64,000 nucleotides of DNA from JBBRNH01 sp038230415 (GTDB lineage: Bacteria > Bacteroidota > Bacteroidia > Cytophagales > Spirosomataceae), in NCBI GenBank assembly GCA_038230415.1, contig JBBRNH010000020.1, positions 1 through 64,000 on the forward strand, written 5' to 3'. The notes under the pieces were generated by a model, which was not told where the DNA came from, did no database searches, and worked only from the letters and a program-made list of their open reading frames with translations. The position numbers and the translations under genes are program-made. This document shows, one piece after another, positions 58,899 to 64,000 of the stretch; within the stretch, counting starts at the first letter, position 1; every line of letters begins with the position of its first letter.

Positions 58899-61800
58899 CC
58901 CAATCGAATTATAAATCACCTCGTCAATCCGTTTGCGGAGTTTGGTGGTGTTAATCAGGTTGTTAGCTGCCGTCGGGTGAATCCGGTTCGAGAGAAACAC
59001 AAACACGAGGTCTTTGTCGGGGTCAACCCAAACCACGTTGCCGGTGAACCCCGTATGCCCAAACGAATGGCCCGACGCGGCATCGGCCACATACACGCTG
59101 CTCTGGTCGGGGTTGGGTTTGTCCCAGCCGAGGGCGCGGTGGGAGCGCGGGCTGATGGTCTGCGTGAAATACGGAACCGTCTTTTCGTCAAAAATACGTT
59201 TGCCGCCATACTCCCCTTTTTGCAGGTTGAGTTGCAGCAACGTGGCAATTTCGTGGGCGTTGCCAAATAACCCCGCGTGGCCCGACACCCCGCCCTGCAC
59301 GGCGGCCATCTGATCATGCACGGTGCCGCTCAACAAGCCATTTCTGAAATACGTGTCCTGCTCGGTTGGGGCGCAGCGAACGGAGCCGCCCGCCGTTCCC
59401 AATAAGCGTTGCAGGGGCGTGAAACCCAGCGTTTGCAGACCCAGCGGTTTATAAATCGTCTCGACCACAAACTTGTCCATCGGCTGTTTTGTGACGCGCT
59501 CCACCACCTTTTGCAACGTCATAAAATTCAGGTCGCTATACACGTAACTCGGTTTGCCGTCTTCGTATTTGCGCGACATTGGCGACTGAATCACCCACTT
59601 CCAGACCGAATCTTTCAGGGCAGGCGTGGCCCAGAGCGCGGGGCCAACCTGCAACGGGTGCAGACTGTCGGGCTTGCTGCTGTAATAGTCGGCTTTCAGG
59701 CCACCGCCCAGCGTTTTGGTACGCTCCCACGAGCCGGGAAAATAAGACACCATGCCCGACTGATGCCAGAGCATATCGCGCAGGGTAATGTTCTGCTTGT
59801 TGGTGCCGCGCAGTTCGGGCAGGTAAACCGACGCACGTTGGTCAAGGTCAATCTGTTTGTGGTCATAGAGCCACATCACGCACTGCAACGTACTCAGCAC
59901 TTTGGTCAGCGAGGCCAGGTCATAGAGCGTCTCGTTGGTTACTTTATCGCTCCCGGCGTAGGTCAGTTTCCCGAAGTTACGGTCATACACGATTTTACCT
60001 TTCCGGGCCACCAGCACCTGACAACCCGGCACCACGCGGTCGGTGAGGGCTTTCTGCACAATTTTGTCAATCTGAGCCAGGGTTTCGCTGCTCATACCCA
60101 CGCTTTCGGGGGTGGCGTTGCCAAGCCGGTCGCCGGGGGGCATGGTCAGGCTCTGCCCCGCCGAATGGTCGCCGACCGAAACCGGCATGATACCATTTAC
60201 GCCTGAGCCGCCAAAAACCGACTGCGCCATCGCCCGTTGCATCTCCTCAAAGTCCTGATACCCACACAGTACCGCATCGGCATCGGCAAACTGGCTCAGG
60301 CTGTATGCCGGGCCAAACGCGGCCACAATTACCCGTTTACCCGACGCTTTTAGCCGCGCAATAAAATCGAGCGTGGTTTTGGTGATGCCAAACTTGCGGC
60401 TTGCCGATTCGCTCATGCGGTGCAGACTCACCACCACCACATTGGCCTCGCCCACCTGCGCCAGCATATCGTTGAGGTCGGTTTCGTCGGTCGGCTTTTC
60501 GCTGTACAAGATGTGCTGAAACGGCGCGTACTGGCTCAGGGTTTTCTGGAAGGTGTTGCCCCACTCGGCCCCGATAGCCACCGACGCTAACCGGAGGGTG
60601 TCTAAATCGCGGAGGGGCAGGGTTTTATTGCGGTTCTCAACGAGCGTCACGGCCTCGGTGCAGAGTTCCTGTTTCAGGGCCTGGGCTTCGGGCGAGTTCA
60701 GGTCGGCACCGAGGTTCAGCAGCTCAATCGGCTGCGTTTTGTGCAACCCGGCCCAGTATTTGGCCCGCAGGATTTTCTGGACTTTCTCATCAATAAACGC
60801 CTGCGAGATAATGCCCGTTTCTAACGCCGTCAGGATGTTGGTGATGGCCTGCTTCACGTTTTCGGGATACAGCAAAATGTCGTTACCGGCCATCAACGCC
60901 CGTAGGTTTACGTCGGTTATTTTGGCCGACCGACTCACCCCGGCCATGTTCATGGCATCGGTAAAGACCAACCCCCGGAACCCTAACTCTCTCTTTAGCA
61001 GATCGGTAACAACTTTGCCGGAGAGCGTAGCGGCAATGGCCGGTGTCGAATTGTCAATGCCCGGCACGTGCAGATGCCCCGTTACGACACCCATCAGCGA
61101 GTCGGCAATGAGCTTGCGGAACGGATACAGGTCAATGTTGTGGAGTTGTTCGGTTGTCCGGTTGATGAGCGGGAGCGTGTGGTGCGAATCGGTGCTGGCA
61201 TCGCCATGACCGGGAAAATGCTTGGCCGTAGCAATGATGCGGTTATGTTGCAGGCCGTTCATGTAGGCAACGGCTTTGCGGGCCACGTTGTCTTTGTCTT
61301 CGCCAAACGACCGATTGCCGATAACCGGGTTGGCCGCGTTGCTGTTTACGTCAGAAACCGGCGCGAAATTGATGTGAATACCGAGCCGTTTGCACTGCCG
61401 CCCGATTTCGTCGCCCATCCTGAAAATCAGTTCGTCGTTTCTGACCGCGCCGAGGGTCATCTGTTTGGGAAAGTCCATCGTGCTGTCGAGTCGCATCCCC
61501 AAGCCCCATTCGCCATCAATGCCCACAAACAGCGGAATTTTGGCGAGCGACTGGTAGCGATTCGTCAGCACGGCCTGCCGGTAGGGGCCACCCTGAAAAT
61601 AAATCAGCCCGCCGATGTGGTAGTTCTGAATCAGGTGTTCGATGTACTGGTAATGGTTGTCGTGCCGGTTAGAGAACGTGGCAACCATAAAAAACTGCCC
61701 CACTTTCTGGGCCGGAGTCATGGTCTGAAACACACTATCAACCCAGTGGCGGGCTATCGAATCGGGCAGGGCCAGCACATCAACAACGCTGGCATTCAGG

Positions 61801-62066
61801 TGGTTGGGGTCAGCTTCTGGCTCCAAATACATCAGCGACCGATCAAGCGAGGCCGTTAAAACGGGCGGCTCTGGTTTGTGAGGGGCGGGCCGGGCAAACC
61901 GAATGGACTGTTTACTGTGGCGAACTGATTTTTTGGCTTTTGCCCGGTGAGAAGCCGCTTTCGTGCGGACCGAACGGTGTTTGCCGGGTCGCTTCTGACT
62001 GCCCGTCAATGGCATACCGGCCAGCAACAGACAACAGAAGAACAACAGAATAATTCGGTTACGCAT
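58893..62066 (-). CDS. GH3 beta-N-acetylglucosaminidase fused to a class C beta-lactamase-type serine hydrolase
   Basis: A 1057-residue exported protein. I chose the ATG at 62064-62066 (MRNRIILLFFCCLLLAG). After a basic linker, residues ~100-640 form a GH3 enzyme with KHFPGHGDASTDSHH near 284 and the nucleophile Asp in GLVFTDAMNMAG (about 370), as in NagZ, followed by the GH3 C-terminal domain. Residues ~660-1050 are a beta-lactamase/transpeptidase-like hydrolase with SLTK (about 717), YSDLNF (about 840) and HTGFTG (about 1003). It probably turns over peptidoglycan in the periplasm: one half cuts muropeptide sugars, the other acts on peptides or lactams. The fusion is known in Bacteroidetes. 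Confidence 0.9.
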   Translation of the reverse strand: MRNRIILLFFCCLLLAGMPLTGSQKRPGKHRSVRTKAASHRAKAKKSVRHSKQSIRFARPAPHKPEPPVLTASLDRSLMYLEPEADPNHLNASVVDVLALPDSIARHWVDSVFQTMTPAQKVGQFFMVATFSNRHDNHYQYIEHLIQNYHIGGLIYFQGGPYRQAVLTNRYQSLAKIPLFVGIDGEWGLGMRLDSTMDFPKQMTLGAVRNDELIFRMGDEIGRQCKRLGIHINFAPVSDVNSNAANPVIGNRSFGEDKDNVARKAVAYMNGLQHNRIIATAKHFPGHGDASTDSHHTLPLINRTTEQLHNIDLYPFRKLIADSLMGVVTGHLHVPGIDNSTPAIAATLSGKVVTDLLKRELGFRGLVFTDAMNMAGVSRSAKITDVNLRALMAGNDILLYPENVKQAITNILTALETGIISQAFIDEKVQKILRAKYWAGLHKTQPIELLNLGADLNSPEAQALKQELCTEAVTLVENRNKTLPLRDLDTLRLASVAIGAEWGNTFQKTLSQYAPFQHILYSEKPTDETDLNDMLAQVGEANVVVVSLHRMSESASRKFGITKTTLDFIARLKASGKRVIVAAFGPAYSLSQFADADAVLCGYQDFEEMQRAMAQSVFGGSGVNGIMPVSVGDHSAGQSLTMPPGDRLGNATPESVGMSSETLAQIDKIVQKALTDRVVPGCQVLVARKGKIVYDRNFGKLTYAGSDKVTNETLYDLASLTKVLSTLQCVMWLYDHKQIDLDQRASVYLPELRGTNKQNITLRDMLWHQSGMVSYFPGSWERTKTLGGGLKADYYSSKPDSLHPLQVGPALWATPALKDSVWKWVIQSPMSRKYEDGKPSYVYSDLNFMTLQKVVERVTKQPMDKFVVETIYKPLGLQTLGFTPLQRLLGTAGGSVRCAPTEQDTYFRNGLLSGTVHDQMAAVQGGVSGHAGLFGNAHEIATLLQLNLQKGEYGGKRIFDEKTVPYFTQTISPRSHRALGWDKPNPDQSSVYVADAASGHSFGHTGFTGNVVWVDPDKDLVFVFLSNRIHPTAANNLINTTKLRKRIDEVIYNSIGK

Positions 62067-62210
62067 AGTTACGGAGTAGTAAAAACGGGCCGATAACCCG
62101 ATAGGCATACAGAAATGAACGATAAAAATAAGGGATGTGCAACAAAGCCCGCACTTTATTCCCGAAATTTCTGTGATTCTACCGGAATAGTGCAAATTTT
62201 GTGCAGCCAT

Positions 62211-62287
62211 TTTCTGTCATTCCGACCTAAGGAGGAATCTACGGTGCCAAGCTGAATAGATTCCTCCTTAGGTCGGAATGACAGAAA
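62211..62287. repeat. Dispersed inverted repeat, copy B
   Basis: The arms at 62211-62241 and 62257-62287 pair perfectly over 31 bp around a 15-nt loop. The arm reads GTCATTCCGACCTAAGGAGG and continues to AATCTA. It differs from copy A (13276-13348) in a 4-nt stem block that has changed in both arms. It lies in the divergent gap between the GH3 fusion and the DUF2490 gene. Confidence 0.85.
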
Positions 62288-62303
62288 TTACACCCTGCAA
62301 ACT

Positions 62304-63026
62304 ATGTACCGACTTTTGTCTTCTTGCGTGCTGATTATCAGTTTCCTATCATTTCCGGCAACGGCCCAGCATTATCAGCATACCTCGCTGTGGCTGCGGC
62401 TGAACGCCAACGTTGATTTATCCAGACGCTGGCTGCTGACCGGCGACCTGCTGTATCGGCGGCAGAATGATTTCCACGAAAGTCAGTTGAATTTTTTGAG
62501 CCGCCCCTACCTCAATCCGTCGGGGCGGGTGGGTCTCACCTACCGAACCCCCCATTGGGCCATCACGGCGTTTCCGTTTGTGTGGTTCAATTCATTTCCG
62601 GCTTTAGGCAAGGCCAGTGATTTTGAGCGGCCAGCGGTACAGGAGTTGCGCCCCAGTCTGTATGCCGAGTGGAGCCAGAATCTGTCGAAATCACTGTCGG
62701 TACGGCTGCGTGGAGGCTACGAATACCGCTATTTTCAGAACGATCCGACAACGGGCCGCGTCCGGTTTCGGGCGATGCTACGGTGTGTATTTTCGCCCCG
62801 GCTGTATGGCTATGTCTGGCAGGAAATTATCACCGCAGCCCCGCCCAACAGAGACTTAAACCCGCAACCGATTGACATTAACCGGGTTAATTTGATGCTT
62901 GGCCGACAGTTCAGCAAGCATTACGCACTCGAAGCAGGGTACCAGTTTACGCACCGCCAACGCCGAACGCTAACCGAATTTGACGAAGAACACGCCCTGA
63001 CGATAACGGGAATACTGCGGTTTTAA
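62304..63026 (+). CDS. DUF2490 outer-membrane protein
   Basis: A 240-residue exported protein with a signal peptide ending at ATAQ (residue ~21). Alternating beta strands follow (LWLRLNANVDLSRRWLLTGD, VRLRGGYEYRYFQ), ending in EEHALTITGILRF with a C-terminal Phe, typical of a barrel-type outer-membrane protein. The family has no established function. Its 3' end overlaps a convergent small gene by 80 nt. The inverted repeat copy B lies 16 nt before its start. Confidence 0.87.
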   Translation: MYRLLSSCVLIISFLSFPATAQHYQHTSLWLRLNANVDLSRRWLLTGDLLYRRQNDFHESQLNFLSRPYLNPSGRVGLTYRTPHWAITAFPFVWFNSFPALGKASDFERPAVQELRPSLYAEWSQNLSKSLSVRLRGGYEYRYFQNDPTTGRVRFRAMLRCVFSPRLYGYVWQEIITAAPPNRDLNPQPIDINRVNLMLGRQFSKHYALEAGYQFTHRQRRTLTEFDEEHALTITGILRF

Positions 63027-63210
63027 CCGGAGAGGGTAATACCGATTGCCGCGATCCCGGCTGCCGCAGCAACGGTTGTCCCAGTCCCGGTTGCCGGAAT
63101 GCTTTAGCGTTCACCAATTTGCGGGCGGCAAACAAATTGTGCGGATGCCCCATGCCCATTGCCTGCACTGAGAACGTCACCAGCAGGATTCCCAAAATCA
63201 GCCTTTTCAT
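62947..63210 (-). CDS. Small exported protein, 87 residues
   Basis: A short protein with a convincing signal peptide (MKRLILGILLVTFSVQAMG, cleavage near VQAMG). The mature part is basic and rich in Gln, Arg, Leu and Pro (PGLGQPLLRQPGSRQSVLP). It has no cysteine and no recognised domain. I chose the ATG at 63208-63210, since the -7 box at 63240-63247 gives a short leader. It overlaps the DUF2490 gene tail-to-tail by 80 nt. It might be a signal-peptide-bearing peptide or a chance frame, but the promoter plus signal argue for a real gene. Confidence 0.5.
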   Translation of the reverse strand: MKRLILGILLVTFSVQAMGMGHPHNLFAARKLVNAKAFRQPGLGQPLLRQPGSRQSVLPSPVKTAVFPLSSGRVLRQIRLAFGVGGA

Positions 63211-63239
63211 AACCGTAGTTGGTTGTTTGATTGATGATG

Positions 63240-63247
63240 CAAAGATA
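63240..63247 (-). promoter_or_regulatory. -7 box of the small exported protein
   Basis: TATCTTTG on the minus strand, an exact TAnnTTTG, 29 nt before the ATG at 63210, with a TTG about 20 nt upstream. Confidence 0.45.
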
Positions 63248-63291
63248 TGGGTGTTCTTGGGTATCTTGCAATACAAAGTACTAAAATTTTT

Positions 63292-63324
63292 TACGAGCGT
63301 TCAGGCAATGCCTAAACGCTCGTA
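63292..63324 (-). terminator. Hairpin after the T9SS cargo gene
   Basis: TACGAGCGTT (63292-63301) pairs with AACGCTCGTA (63315-63324), and the inner AGGCA/TGCCT extends the stem. On the minus strand AAAAAATTTTAG follows. It lies 2 nt after the stop of the partial gene. Confidence 0.65.
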
Positions 63325-63326
63325 CA

Positions 63327-64000
63327 TTAGTCTACCACCACCCGCTTCGTGGCTCCGTCGTCGTTTTGGGTAACGGTCAGGAAATAGGTTCCGCTCATTT
63401 TTTTGCCGAGGTCAAGCTGACCGACAAACTCGCCCGCGAAGTCTTTAATGTCTTTGCGGGCAATTTCTTTACCGCCGGGCGTTGTGACCCGGATGCTGAC
63501 ATCGCCTTTTGCCGGTGCCGTAAACCGGATGTTGAGTTGGTCGCGGTCGGGGTTATTGGGGTAGGCCTGCAAGCCCCGGATGCTGGCCGGTTTGGTACTA
63601 CGGCCAAACTCATCGGCCCAGTTTTCGAACGGCTCTATGAATAATTTCCGATCCCAGCCGGGCGTAAACACGCGGTTCATCCGGTCGGCTAACGAGTCGG
63701 CCTGCACCCGAAATTCGTATTTCCAGGCATTACGGTCATTGTCATCCCAGTACCGATAATTCTTTTCGTTATCGTTCCAGTACCGATAATCCATTTTTGG
63801 CGATTTAGAGGGCTTAGGAGTGCGGGGCATATTGGGGAAACCGGGGTTTCCGTTGGGGTTTGGCCCGGCATAATCATTGCGGTTCATGCGCCGTTCCAGA
63901 CTGGTTCGGTTGCCCTGATTGTCTTCGACGGTGACGCTCAACTGGCGTTTTTTGCCGTCTTTGTGGGCCGTTTTTAAGGAGTCAATCAGTCGCTCGACCA
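63327..64000 (-). CDS. T9SS-sorted exoprotein (C-terminal part)
   Basis: The last ~223 codons of a longer gene that runs off the window end with no stop upstream. The visible part has a Pro/Asn-rich linker (YAGPNPNGNPGFPNMPRTPK), two tandem 10-residue repeats (YRYWNDNEKN and YRYWDDNDRN) and a C-terminal T9SS domain (LQAYPNNPDRDQLNIRFTAP to ATKRVVVD). It is therefore a secreted or surface protein. The catalytic or binding part lies outside the window. A hairpin follows the stop. Confidence 0.8.
   Translation of the reverse strand, partial: VERLIDSLKTAHKDGKKRQLSVTVEDNQGNRTSLERRMNRNDYAGPNPNGNPGFPNMPRTPKPSKSPKMDYRYWNDNEKNYRYWDDNDRNAWKYEFRVQADSLADRMNRVFTPGWDRKLFIEPFENWADEFGRSTKPASIRGLQAYPNNPDRDQLNIRFTAPAKGDVSIRVTTPGGKEIARKDIKDFAGEFVGQLDLGKKMSGTYFLTVTQNDDGATKRVVVD

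Overview
The window looks like a chromosomal segment of a Cytophagales bacterium, most likely Spirosomaceae (Spirosoma or a relative). I base this on several sequence features: type IX secretion (T9SS) C-terminal sorting domains on secreted enzymes; a uppS-bamA-skp-skp cluster; a DAHP synthase/chorismate mutase fusion; PVC-type CxxCH and DUF5916 proteins; a hybrid sensor kinase ending in an AraC domain; and Bacteroidetes-type -7 boxes (TAnnTTTG) instead of Shine-Dalgarno sequences. I saw no rRNA, tRNA, CRISPR array, intact insertion sequence or prophage.

Layout. 1-1.0 kb: partial uridine kinase and a small unknown protein. 1.1-3.4 kb: a tight minus-strand HAD / ROK kinase / SIS isomerase sugar-phosphate operon. 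3.5-9.1 kb: secreted oxidoreductase, glpD, crtZ, an AlbA_2 protein and aromatic biosynthesis. 9.4-13.2 kb: proline dehydrogenase, lspA and an Ig-like exported protein. 13.3-18.1 kb: the outer-membrane biogenesis operon uppS-bamA-skp-skp. 18.4-24.4 kb: exported fasciclin and FKBP lipoproteins and a large T9SS metalloprotease. 24.9-33.5 kb: TPR-LuxR regulator, GH5 glycanase, large haem-c/HEAT lipoprotein and a DUF5916 barrel, all on the plus strand. 33.5-34.7 kb: a decayed zone with a frameshifted gene and an AraC-domain remnant. 34.7-41.3 kb: DedA, ABC-F ATPase, an FGE-like exported protein, a hicBA-type toxin-antitoxin pair, two Rossmann oxidoreductases and a LytTR regulator. 41.3-54.8 kb: M43-type protease, hybrid sensor kinase coupled to a DUF389 membrane protein, an MFS relic, a repeat-fibre surface protein, an MFS transporter and an OmpA protein. 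54.9-64 kb: a T9SS metallophosphoesterase, a GH3/beta-lactamase fusion, a DUF2490 protein, a small exported protein and the end of another T9SS cargo.

The gene content is dominated by the cell envelope: outer-membrane assembly, lipoprotein processing, peptidoglycan turnover and secreted hydrolases. The most unusual observations are non-genic. Two dispersed inverted repeats share one architecture and show compensatory changes in their stems. Short palindromic repeats lie inside coding linkers on both sides of a receiver domain and in a kinase that lacks its zinc motif. A one-base frameshift turns a quasi-palindrome into a perfect one. Heptanucleotide repeats are arranged as a hairpin between uppS and bamA. 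Finally, -7 boxes fall into two distance classes, one of which implies leaderless mRNAs.
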